Part shown: positions 55,285-63,709 of the stretch, one piece after another
Layout: each line of letters begins with the position of its first letter
Numbering within the stretch: position 1 is the first letter of the stretch
DNA from: Candidatus Limimonas egerieequi
GTDB lineage: Bacteria; Bacillota; Clostridia; Oscillospirales; Acutalibacteraceae
Direction: 5' to 3'
NCBI GenBank assembly: GCA_018064455.1
Contig: JAGHVH010000010.1
Coordinates: forward strand, 186,001 to 250,000
DNA length: 64,000 nt
The notes under the pieces: generated by a model
The model's database searches: none
Seen by the model: only the letters and a program-made list of their open reading frames with translations
What the model was told of the DNA's origin: nothing
Position numbers and translations under genes: made by a program

Positions 55285-55362
55285 ATTTTGTCACCTTTGT
55301 CAATTGTTCATTTAGGACATTTGTAGTTTAATAAATGTATATTAAATCTATGGAGTGACGTT

Positions 55363-55905
55363 ATGCGTAATCTTAAATATGCAATACTCGGCCTCGTAAA
55401 TCGCGAGCCAATGTCGGGATATGATATTAAGAAGGCTTTTGAGGACCGTGCCCTCACAAGCTTTTGGCATGCTGAGCACAGCCAGATATATCCAGAACTT
55501 AAAAAGCTTGTTGAAGAAGGTATGCTCCGCTTTGACACCGACATCCGCGGCGAACAGATGGAGAAAAAGATATACTACATCACCGACCAAGGTCACAACG
55601 AGTTTTTAAATTGGCTCAAAGATGACGTTCCAATCGAGCGCACATTCAAGGATATCTTCCGTCTTCGCACCTATTACAATGAGAGCCTGACGGACGATGA
55701 ATATATGAAACTGTTAACCAGTCAGTTATCACAGCATACTGACAAAAGAAATCATCTTCAGAAAATCATGTCTGAAGTTTTTAACAATAAGCCACCTAAA
55801 AAAGGCACACCAGAGCTTGGCGACTACATGGTCCTTGACGGTGCAATCTTACGCGAAGACGCATATATAGATTGGCTAAACAATTGCATAGAACTTTACA
55901 AATAA
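55363..55905 (+). CDS. PadR family transcriptional regulator
   Basis: A 180-residue winged-helix repressor. The N-terminal PadR domain begins MRNLKYAILGLVNREPMSGYDIKKAF and has WHAEHSQIYPELKKLVEEG as recognition region. The C-terminal helical dimerisation domain (Vir_act_alpha_C type) spans ~95-180 and ends IDWLNNCIELY. The founding PadR proteins release DNA in response to phenolic acids such as p-coumarate or ferulate, and others sense drugs. Divergence from the CoA operon across a matching operator makes that operon the likely target. Ribosome site GGAGTGACGTT. Confidence 0.93.
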   Translation: MRNLKYAILGLVNREPMSGYDIKKAFEDRALTSFWHAEHSQIYPELKKLVEEGMLRFDTDIRGEQMEKKIYYITDQGHNEFLNWLKDDVPIERTFKDIFRLRTYYNESLTDDEYMKLLTSQLSQHTDKRNHLQKIMSEVFNNKPPKKGTPELGDYMVLDGAILREDAYIDWLNNCIELYK

Positions 55906-55909
55906 AAAG

Positions 55910-55939
55910 AACTCCCTTCGAGAAATCGAAGGGAGTTTT
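55910..55939. terminator. Bidirectional terminator, copy 1 of a near-identical hairpin
   Basis: A 12-bp stem (AACTCCCTTCGA and its complement) with a GAAA tetraloop at 55910-55937, flanked by A residues before and TTTTCTC after. It lies between padR and the HipA-like gene. A hairpin differing at one loop base occurs at 57444-57471. Confidence 0.88.
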
Positions 55940-55945
55940 CTCACA

Positions 55946-56779
55946 TTAAAACATATCTTTATTGTGTGAAATTTGATATATAAGTGTTTCAACCGCTCGA
56001 CTAAGTACATCCGTATCATAGTAAGACTGATATTTCTCTTTCAAGTCTAATAGGAAACGGTTTGGTAGATTAAACCTTACCTGTGAACCATAGAGTGACC
56101 GTGCAGCACTAACTTGACTATCAAAACTGCTAGAGAACGGTTTAGCTTTAACACTTGATATCGCCTTTTCAACAGAAAAATGATTTAAAGGGTATGCGCT
56201 CGTATCAGAAAGAAGCGAGAGGCCAAAATCAAAATATGGGCAAAATCTAAATTGCTTTGTTTTGGTATTCCTGATTATCGCAATATTGTTTGTATGCCTA
56301 TCCTCGTTTAGGAAAAGCGCATCCAGCTCCAAAAGCGCCGTAAGATACTCTCCTACTCCTTTAAGACCAGTTTCTTCTTCCAAAAAAGATACCGTGTAAA
56401 GAATCTTGTTTTTTATCGACGGTATTCTATCAAGTTCTTTTACAAGAGGCTTACCACGAGTTAATACGTGCAAGCGCTCGATTGTAATCAATTCCTCATA
56501 ATTATCTAAAAAGTCCAAACTAAAGCATCCCGTGTAGAAATTATCTCCACAGGTTATGTCTACTGGATAATATTTTACATATGAATTTACATTTGAATGC
56601 TTTAACATCTCTGATACGTAAACTTCTGCTAAACCCTCATAGCCCATATAGTCGCCCTTGTACCAATCAACCCCCATTTTCCATTTTGGTTGATTGCCCT
56701 TAGAACTGCTAGACCCACTAAGAGTAAGCTGTTTATCATATGAGAGATGGATACCAAGATTTAATGCTCTTTTGTCCAT
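55946..56779 (-). CDS. HipA-like kinase, short form
   Basis: A 277-residue HipA-fold protein. The nucleotide-side segment GNQPKWKM (28-35) resembles the GAQPKF of HipA, the catalytic loop is NEDRHTNN (158-165) and the metal motif is YFDFG (182-186). HipA toxins are Ser kinases of ~430 residues; this protein lacks the N-terminal subdomain, like HipT or the CtkA kinases. It follows the HTH gene by 12 bases. A two-gene toxin-antitoxin module is the likely reading, though the kinase target is unknown. The region looks more AT-rich by eye than its neighbours. Confidence 0.82.
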   Translation of the reverse strand: MDKRALNLGIHLSYDKQLTLSGSSSSKGNQPKWKMGVDWYKGDYMGYEGLAEVYVSEMLKHSNVNSYVKYYPVDITCGDNFYTGCFSLDFLDNYEELITIERLHVLTRGKPLVKELDRIPSIKNKILYTVSFLEEETGLKGVGEYLTALLELDALFLNEDRHTNNIAIIRNTKTKQFRFCPYFDFGLSLLSDTSAYPLNHFSVEKAISSVKAKPFSSSFDSQVSAARSLYGSQVRFNLPNRFLLDLKEKYQSYYDTDVLSRAVETLIYQISHNKDMF

Positions 56780-56791
56780 AATTTCACCTAA

Positions 56792-57358
56792 TTAATCCAA
56801 AGTTTTAATGTTAAGCCAATAACTATCATCAGGTGTTTTACCCTTTGTCTTCATTACTATAAGCCAAGGATCATAAAAAGGTACATCTAATGCCTTTAAC
56901 AGTTGCTTCTTGTCACCCCTATTTTCTGGGAAACAACGTGTTAAAAGATAGTCTTGAAAATCCTGCCATGTCGGATCATTATTTGCCCCAAATGGTAAAC
57001 TCAAGATATCATTTGAACGGTTCATAACGTAAACTTGTTCTGTCTTAAAATTTAAATATATTGATGAAACTACTGTGCGTCCATACATAACATCAACTAC
57101 AAAAGGATAATCCCTTGACGGTTTGGAAGATAGATATTTTGAAATAGTTTGTCGGGATGTGTTGTACCTTTTGGCTATTTCATCGTAGGATGCACCTTCG
57201 CGTTGAAGACTTAGCATATCAGCAACATCCCCTTCAACAAATTGCTTTTTACGGCCAACATTTACTGGCGAGAACTCGCCATATTCCTTTGCAATTTTGC
57301 GAAGTTCATCCTCATTTGTTGTTCCAAAGAGTTCAAGACAAAGTGCTTTGTAATCCAT
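56792..57358 (-). CDS. HTH protein paired with the HipA-like kinase (antitoxin candidate)
   Basis: A 188-residue protein. Residues 55-76 (GASYDEIAKRYNTSRQTISK) form a resolvase-type helix-turn-helix. Residues ~85-188 form a second domain (VVDVMYGRTVVSSIYLNFK, then WQDFQDYLLTRCFP) with no recognised family. HipB antitoxins are usually ~75-110 residues with an HTH_3 fold, so this is not a simple HipB. The extra domain could replace the missing N-terminal part of the kinase, as HipS does in HipBST; that is inference. Ribosome site GGTGG. Confidence 0.75.
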   Translation of the reverse strand: MDYKALCLELFGTTNEDELRKIAKEYGEFSPVNVGRKKQFVEGDVADMLSLQREGASYDEIAKRYNTSRQTISKYLSSKPSRDYPFVVDVMYGRTVVSSIYLNFKTEQVYVMNRSNDILSLPFGANNDPTWQDFQDYLLTRCFPENRGDKKQLLKALDVPFYDPWLIVMKTKGKTPDDSYWLNIKTLD

Positions 57359-57370
57359 AAAACCACCATT

Positions 57371-57440
57371 GTAAACTAATATTATTTTACATAAACTTTT
57401 ATTTGTTTACATTTTATCATTGACTATAATTCAAGTCAAC
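57371..57440 (-). promoter_or_regulatory. Promoter and putative operator of the HTH-HipA cassette
   Basis: Minus-strand TTGACT and TAAAAT boxes are about 17 bases apart. Just downstream, TGTAAAC boxes at 57371-57377 and (inverted) 57406-57412 are 28 bases apart, with another TGTAAA-type box between them. Such spaced repeats next to the start fit autoregulation by the HTH protein. Confidence 0.6.
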
Positions 57441-57443
57441 AAA

Positions 57444-57471
57444 AACTCCCTTCGAGCAATCGAAGGGAGTT
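57444..57471. terminator. Terminator of the purine operon, copy 2 of the near-identical hairpin
   Basis: The same 12-bp stem as at 55910-55937 with a GCAA instead of GAAA loop, followed on the minus strand by T residues. It lies 13 bases beyond the purL stop. Confidence 0.88.
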
Positions 57472-57483
57472 TTAATTTATAAA

Positions 57484-60400
57484 TTACTTTTGATTGTAGT
57501 AAGCAACTGCTGACTCAAAGAGCTTGAGGTCATAGTCACCTGGTACGTTCTTATAAAGGCCAGTACCAATACGTTCAGCATGTCCCATCTTACCGAATAC
57601 ACGACCATCTGGTGAGAGAAGTCCCTCAACCGCAAGTGCAGAACCATTTGGATTGTACTGGATATCAGATGTTGGGTTGCCATCAAGGTCAACGTACTGA
57701 GTAAGAATCTGACCATTCTCAGCAAGGCTCATAAGCAAATCATCGCTAGCGATGATTCTACCCTCACCGTGTGAGATAGGAACGTTATAAACCTTACCAA
57801 CCTCTGCATACTTAAGCCATGGAGAATTGTTGGAGCAGAGCTTGGTTCCAACAATCTTGCTCTGGTGGCGAGAGATTGTGTTGTATGAAAGTGTTGGGCA
57901 GTTCTCATCAGTATCGATGATTTTACCATAAGGTACAAGACCAAGCTTAATAAGAGCCTGGAAGCCGTTACAGATACCGCCCATAAGGCCATCCCTGTTC
58001 TCAAGGAGGTCAGTTACAGCATCCTTAATCTCTGGGTTTCTAAAGAATGATGTGATGAACTTTGCAGAACCCTCTGGTTCGTCACCACCTGAGAAACCAC
58101 CTGGGATAAAGATAATTTGAGAATTCTTAATCTCTTGAGCAAAATCAGATACTGATTTCTCAACGCCCTTGGAATCAAGGTTGTTGATTACAAAAATCTT
58201 GGCCTCTGCCCCTGCTCTCTCAAATGCCTTTGCTGTGTCATATTCGCAGTTTGTACCTGGGAATACAGGAATGAGCACACGTGGCTTAGAAACGGCTGAT
58301 ACAGCCTTGTACGAATTATCAGTATCATATGAGAATGTTGGAAGTGCACGCTTGTCAGTTGGAATATTATTGCATGGGAATACTGACTCGAGCTTGTTCT
58401 CATAGATTTCTGAAAGCTCAGCAAGTGTTACTGACTGACCATCAAATGTAATCTCTGGCTTGTCAGATGTAAAGCCCAAAGGCATAGCCTTAAAGCCTTC
58501 CATGCCAGCAAATGGACAAGAATCGTGATCCTTGAGTTCAAGGATGAATGCGCCATAGTTGTACTCAAAGATCTCTTTCATTGAGTAGTTCTCGCCATAG
58601 TCAAAGCCTACGCCATTACCGATACACATCTTGTAAATTGCCTCAGCAATACCGCCATAGGTTGGCGTGTATGCTGCAACGAAAGTACCATCAGCTATGA
58701 GTTTTGATACAGCAGCATAAATCTTCTTGAGGCTCTCAATCTTTGGTACACCAAACTCATCGTACTCTGGTCTTACACAAGCAACTCTGTGACCAGCTGC
58801 TTTGAAATCATTAGAAATGATTCTTGAAATCTTGTCAGTAGTAACAGCGAATGAGCAAAGTGTTGGTGGAACGTCAAGGTCCTCGAATGAACCAGACATT
58901 GAGTCCTTACCACCTATTGCTGCACACTCAAAATCAAGCTGTGCCTTGAATGCACCAAGGAGTGCTGCAAGAGGCTTGCCCCAGCGCTCTGGTGCCTTGT
59001 TTGGCTTTTCAAAGTACTCTTGGAATGTAAGGTAAACATCCTCAAATGTTGCACCGTGTGCAATGAGTTTTGAAATTGATTCAACTACTGCAAGGTATGC
59101 ACCGTGGAACTGGTCCTTCTCCATGATATATGGGTTGAAACCATATGCCATGAGGGATGCAGTATCAGTGTCACCATGTTCAACTGATACCTTGTTTACC
59201 ATTGCCTGAACTGGTGTGCGCTGATACTTGCCACCGAATGGCATAAGCACGCCGCCTGCACCAATGGTTGAGTCAAAGCGCTCTGAAAGTCCGCGCTTTG
59301 AGCAGACATTGAGGTCACCAACAAGTGCCTTGTAACCATCAACAAATGATGATGGGATTTCCTTGGCATAGTTGCACTGTGCCTTTGTGTGAACATCAAT
59401 ATGTTTCTCCGCACCATTTGAATTTAAGAACTCACGGCTGATATTAACAACTGTATTACCCTTCCAAGTCATTGTGAGGTATGGCTTTTCAGTTACTGTT
59501 GCAACAACAGTTGCCTCTAAGTTCTCGCTGTTTGCGATTTCAATGAACCTATCAACATCTTTTGATTCAACTACAACTGCCATTCTCTCCTGTGACTCAG
59601 AGATAGCAAGTTCTGTGCCATCAAGGCCTTCATACTTCTTTGGCACCTTATCAAGATCAATAAGAAGACCATCAGCAAGTTCGCCTATAGCAACAGATAC
59701 ACCGCCTGCACCAAAGTCGTTGCAACGACGGATAAGACGTGATGCCTCAGCGTTTCTAAAGAGACGCTGGAGTTTGCGCTCTTCTGGTGCATTACCCTTT
59801 TGAACTTCGGCACCACAGGTGTCGAGTGAGTTCAAATTGTGTGACTTAGAAGAGCCTGTTGCGCCACCGCAACCATCACGTCCAGTTCTACCACCAAGGA
59901 GTATTACTATATCACCTGGATCTGGAACTTCACGACGAACGTTTGCTGCTGGTGTAGCAGCGATAACAGCACCAATTTCCATACGCTTTGCAGCATAACC
60001 ATCATGATAGAGCTCATCAACCTGACCGGTTGCAAGACCAATCTGGTTACCATATGAGCTGTAACCGTTAGCTGCTGTTGTAACAAGCTTACGCTGTGGA
60101 AGTTTGCCCTTTAAAGTCTCTGAGAGAGGCTTTGTTGGATCAGCAGCGCCTGTAACACGCATTGCACCATAAACATAAGAACGACCTGAAAGTGGGTCAC
60201 GAATGGCACCACCGATACAAGTAGCCGCACCACCGAATGGCTCTATCTCTGTTGGATGGTTATGCGTCTCATTCTTAAAGAGCAAGAGCCAATCCTCATC
60301 CTTGCCATCGTGGTTGATTGTCATCTTAACTGTGCATGCATTAATCTCTTCTGACTCATCGAGCTTTTGAAGTTTGCCTTCGCTCTTTAATACCTTGGCA

Positions 60401-61209
60401 GCCAATGTGCCTATATCCATAAGGTTAATAGGCTTTGTCCTACCAAGCTTCTCGCGAGAAGCGATATAGAGGTCGTATGCCTCTTGGATATAAGAGTCGT
60501 CAAACTTAACGCTATCAATAGTTGTGAGGAAAGTTGTATGACGACAGTGGTCAGACCAGTAAGTGTCAATCATACGAATCTCTGTAATAGTTGGATCCCT
60601 ATCCTCTGATTTAAAGTAATCCTGGCAGAACTTGATATCATCAAGGTCCATAGCAAGGCCCTTTTCTGATACAAATGCTGCAAGTTCTGATTCTGAATAG
60701 TTTAGGAAACCAGTGAGTGTATCAACAGTTGTAGGAAGGTCCATAACTGCCTTTAATGTCTCAGGAAGTTCAAGGCTCGCAACACGTGCCTCAACAGGGT
60801 TTACTACATACTTTTTGATTGCATCAACATCGGCGTCTGAAACAGAGCCATAAACTAAATATACTTTAGCAGAGGCAACTGTTGGACGCTCGCCCTTTGA
60901 TACTAACTGAATACATTCAGCAGCAGAGTTTGCACGCTGGTCGAACTGACCAGGAAGGAACTCTACTGCAAATACTTTCGCACCATCAGCTGGGATGTCG
61001 TCATAGACATCATCGAGCTGTGGCTCTGAAAGTATTGTCTTTACCGCATAATCAAAGATTTCCTTTGAGAGGTCCTCAACGTCATATCTGTTGATTATGC
61101 GAAGACCTGTTACATTGCTCATACCGAGCAATGTATTTATCTCGCTGAGAAGCGCATTTGCCTCATGGCGAAGCGCTTCCTTTTTTTCTACATAAACTCT
61201 ATATACCAT
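57484..61209 (-). CDS. purL: Phosphoribosylformylglycinamidine synthase, long single-chain form
   Basis: It converts FGAR to FGAM with glutamine and ATP. At 1241 residues it holds the PurS-like N-terminal part, two AIRS-like ATP-binding halves (KNETHNHPTEIEPFGGAATC; SEQRSLS-type central region) and a C-terminal glutamine amidotransferase with nucleophile Cys in GICNGFQ (~1082) and the His-x-Glu in GHAER. Most Bacilli split this enzyme into PurS, PurL and PurQ; many Clostridia use the fused form. It lies 2 bases after purD and ends the operon. Confidence 0.96.
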   Translation of the reverse strand: MVYRVYVEKKEALRHEANALLSEINTLLGMSNVTGLRIINRYDVEDLSKEIFDYAVKTILSEPQLDDVYDDIPADGAKVFAVEFLPGQFDQRANSAAECIQLVSKGERPTVASAKVYLVYGSVSDADVDAIKKYVVNPVEARVASLELPETLKAVMDLPTTVDTLTGFLNYSESELAAFVSEKGLAMDLDDIKFCQDYFKSEDRDPTITEIRMIDTYWSDHCRHTTFLTTIDSVKFDDSYIQEAYDLYIASREKLGRTKPINLMDIGTLAAKVLKSEGKLQKLDESEEINACTVKMTINHDGKDEDWLLLFKNETHNHPTEIEPFGGAATCIGGAIRDPLSGRSYVYGAMRVTGAADPTKPLSETLKGKLPQRKLVTTAANGYSSYGNQIGLATGQVDELYHDGYAAKRMEIGAVIAATPAANVRREVPDPGDIVILLGGRTGRDGCGGATGSSKSHNLNSLDTCGAEVQKGNAPEERKLQRLFRNAEASRLIRRCNDFGAGGVSVAIGELADGLLIDLDKVPKKYEGLDGTELAISESQERMAVVVESKDVDRFIEIANSENLEATVVATVTEKPYLTMTWKGNTVVNISREFLNSNGAEKHIDVHTKAQCNYAKEIPSSFVDGYKALVGDLNVCSKRGLSERFDSTIGAGGVLMPFGGKYQRTPVQAMVNKVSVEHGDTDTASLMAYGFNPYIMEKDQFHGAYLAVVESISKLIAHGATFEDVYLTFQEYFEKPNKAPERWGKPLAALLGAFKAQLDFECAAIGGKDSMSGSFEDLDVPPTLCSFAVTTDKISRIISNDFKAAGHRVACVRPEYDEFGVPKIESLKKIYAAVSKLIADGTFVAAYTPTYGGIAEAIYKMCIGNGVGFDYGENYSMKEIFEYNYGAFILELKDHDSCPFAGMEGFKAMPLGFTSDKPEITFDGQSVTLAELSEIYENKLESVFPCNNIPTDKRALPTFSYDTDNSYKAVSAVSKPRVLIPVFPGTNCEYDTAKAFERAGAEAKIFVINNLDSKGVEKSVSDFAQEIKNSQIIFIPGGFSGGDEPEGSAKFITSFFRNPEIKDAVTDLLENRDGLMGGICNGFQALIKLGLVPYGKIIDTDENCPTLSYNTISRHQSKIVGTKLCSNNSPWLKYAEVGKVYNVPISHGEGRIIASDDLLMSLAENGQILTQYVDLDGNPTSDIQYNPNGSALAVEGLLSPDGRVFGKMGHAERIGTGLYKNVPGDYDLKLFESAVAYYNQK

Positions 61210-61211
61210 TC

Positions 61212-62495
61212 CTACTTACCTGCCTTTAAAGCTCTCTGACCAATGTCAGTTCTATAATAAGCATTTTCAAAGTGAATAGTCTTAACTGCCTCATATGCTT
61301 TGTCAATTGCTTCTTCAAGTGTTGGAGCTGTCCTTGTAGCGCAAAGGACACGTCCACCATTTGTGAGGAGTTTGCCATCCTCAAGTTTTGCACCAGCAAT
61401 AAAGACATTGTCACGTCCATCATCAAATGTGATTTCAAAGCCCTTGTCATACTTCTCTGGATAGCCCTTTGAAGCCATAACTACGCAGCAGCAACACTCA
61501 TCCTTGAACTTGATTTCAAGTTCATCAAGTGTCTCAAAGCGGCATGCCTTCATAATTGTGAGAAGGTCAGTTTCAAGAAGTGGAAGTACTACCTGAGTCT
61601 CTGGATCACCAAAACGGCAGTTATACTCAATAACCTTTGGACCGTCTGCTGTGAGCATAAGTCCAAAGTACAAGCAACCCTTAAATGTTCTGCCCTCTGC
61701 GTTCATTGCAGCCATTGTTGGAAGGAAGATTTTCTCCATACACTCGTCTGCAATTTCCTTGGTGTAATAAGGGTTTGGAGCGATAACGCCCATACCACCT
61801 GTGTTAAGGCCCTTGTCACCATCAAGCGCACGCTTGTGGTCCATTGATGAAATCATTGGAACAAGTGTCTTACCATCAGTGAATGAAAGAACAGTTACTT
61901 CTGGTCCCTCAAGGAATTCCTCGATAACTATCTGAGCGCCAGACTTACCAAACTTCATATCCTGCATCATAGATATAACAGCAGCGCGAGCCTCATCACG
62001 TGTCTCAGCGATGATAACGCCCTTACCAAGTGCAAGACCATCTGCCTTAATAACTATTGGAATCTTACATGTCTCAACATATACGATTGCATCATCGATA
62101 TTAGTAAATGTTGCATACTCAGCGGTTGGGACACCGTACTTCTTCATCAAATCCTTTGAGAAGATCTTTGAGCCCTCAATAATTGCCGCATCAGCATTTG
62201 GACCAAAGCAAGGTATACCGTGATTTTCAAGTGCATCTACGCATCCAAGAACAAGTGGATCATCCGGTGCAACTACTGCAAAGTTGATTACATTAAAGTA
62301 TGCAAACTCAACTATCTTATCAATGTCAGTTGCTGCGATATCAAGGCAAGTTGCATCTGCCGCAATACCACCATTACCAGGAATAGCAAAGATTTCCTCT
62401 ACTTCTGGGTTCTCTTTAAGCTTTTTGATAATAGCATGTTCACGGCCACCGCCGCCTATTACTAAAACTTTCTTAAATGGTCTTAGTTTGCGCAT
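61212..62495 (-). CDS. purD: Phosphoribosylamine-glycine ligase
   Basis: An ATP-grasp enzyme making GAR from phosphoribosylamine and glycine. VLVIGGGGREHAIIKKL opens the N domain; the ATP-grasp region has IVIKADGLALGKGVI and GGMGVIAPNPY, and EYNCRFGDPETQ supplies the metal ligands. The 427 residues are normal. It lies between the AICAR transformylase gene (16 bases) and purL (2 bases). Confidence 0.96.
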   Translation of the reverse strand: MRKLRPFKKVLVIGGGGREHAIIKKLKENPEVEEIFAIPGNGGIAADATCLDIAATDIDKIVEFAYFNVINFAVVAPDDPLVLGCVDALENHGIPCFGPNADAAIIEGSKIFSKDLMKKYGVPTAEYATFTNIDDAIVYVETCKIPIVIKADGLALGKGVIIAETRDEARAAVISMMQDMKFGKSGAQIVIEEFLEGPEVTVLSFTDGKTLVPMISSMDHKRALDGDKGLNTGGMGVIAPNPYYTKEIADECMEKIFLPTMAAMNAEGRTFKGCLYFGLMLTADGPKVIEYNCRFGDPETQVVLPLLETDLLTIMKACRFETLDELEIKFKDECCCCVVMASKGYPEKYDKGFEITFDDGRDNVFIAGAKLEDGKLLTNGGRVLCATRTAPTLEEAIDKAYEAVKTIHFENAYYRTDIGQRALKAGK

Positions 62496-62511
62496 AAAAG
62501 CCCCTCCTAAA

Positions 62512-63696
62512 TTAATGATGGAAAAGTCTCATACCTGTAAATGCCATAGCCATACCATAATCGTCAGCCTTTTCAATTACAAGGTCATCACGGATAGAAC
62601 CACCTGGTTCAGCAATATATGAAACGCCGCTCTTTTTAGCGCGTTCAATGTTGTCTGGGAATGGGAAGAATGCATCAGAGCCAAGTGCAACGCCTGTCAT
62701 TGAATCAAGGAATTCGCGCTTGTCAGCCTCTGTAAGTACAGATGGCTGAGACTTGAAGTACTTCTGCCAGTTGCCATCAGCACAAACATCCTCTTCGTTC
62801 TGGTTGATATAACCATCGATTACGTTGTCACGCTCTGGACGGCCGATATCATCCTTAAATGGAAGACTGAGTACCTTGTCACACTGACGAAGGAACCATG
62901 TGTCTGCCTTTGAACCAGCAAGTCTTACGCAGTGAACACGTGACTGCTGACCAGCACCAACACCGATTGCCTGACCGTCAACTGCAAAGCAAACTGAGTT
63001 TGACTGTGTGTACTTAAGAGTAATCAAAGAGATGATAAGGTCTCTCTTTGCAGACTCTGGTAAATCCTTGTTCTTTGTTACAACATTTGAAAGGAGTGCT
63101 TCATTGATTTCGAAGTTGTTTCTGCCCTGCTCAAATGTGATACCAAACACCTGCTTCTTCTCCTGTACCTCTGGTACATAGTTTGGATCAATCTTGACGA
63201 TGTTGTAGTTACCGTTTCTCTTTGTCTTGAGTATCTCAAGAGCCTCTGGCTCATAGCCAGGAGCGATGATACCATCAGATACCTCACGCTTGATGAGAGT
63301 AGCTGTTGTAACGTCACATACGTCTGAGAGTGCTACCCAGTCACCGAATGAGCACATTCTGTCTGTGCCACGAGCACGAGCGTATGCGCAAGCAAGTGGT
63401 GACTCATCAAGTCCTTCAATATCGTCAACAAAGCAAGCCTTTTTAAGCTTATCTGAAAGAGGAAGACCAACAGCTGCTGAAGTTGGAGATACATGCTTGA
63501 ATGATGTAACTGCTGGAAGTCCAAGAGCCTCCTTGAGTTCCTTTACAAGCTGCCAAGAGTTGAATGCATCAAGGAAGTTGATGAAACCTGGTCTGCCTGA
63601 GAGAATCTCGATTGGAAGTTCGCTGCCATCAGCCATGTAAATCTTTGCTGGTTTTTGGTTAGGGTTACAACCATATTTAAGTTCAAATTCAGTCAT
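62512..63696 (-). CDS. Stand-alone AICAR transformylase (PurH C-terminal domain only)
   Basis: It transfers a formyl group from 10-formyl-THF to AICAR. The 394 residues match only the transformylase half of bifunctional PurH: KYGCNPNQKPAKIY, FKHVSPTSAAVG with the catalytic Lys-His, TLKYTQSNSVCFAVDGQ and VGAGQQSRVHC. The N-terminal IMP cyclohydrolase half is missing, and the start has no room for it: the next gene ends 13 bases upstream. That gene encodes a PurO-type cyclohydrolase, which completes the step. Confidence 0.93.
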   Translation of the reverse strand: MTEFELKYGCNPNQKPAKIYMADGSELPIEILSGRPGFINFLDAFNSWQLVKELKEALGLPAVTSFKHVSPTSAAVGLPLSDKLKKACFVDDIEGLDESPLACAYARARGTDRMCSFGDWVALSDVCDVTTATLIKREVSDGIIAPGYEPEALEILKTKRNGNYNIVKIDPNYVPEVQEKKQVFGITFEQGRNNFEINEALLSNVVTKNKDLPESAKRDLIISLITLKYTQSNSVCFAVDGQAIGVGAGQQSRVHCVRLAGSKADTWFLRQCDKVLSLPFKDDIGRPERDNVIDGYINQNEEDVCADGNWQKYFKSQPSVLTEADKREFLDSMTGVALGSDAFFPFPDNIERAKKSGVSYIAEPGGSIRDDLVIEKADDYGMAMAFTGMRLFHH

Positions 63697-63709
63697 TGTC
63701 TTTCTCCTC

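Noticed and set aside
55317-55338. ACATTT-N10-AAATGT inverted repeat as a second PadR operator
   Set aside because: The half-sites face the opposite way from ATGT-N8-ACAT and the repeat is short and AT-rich; chance is likely.
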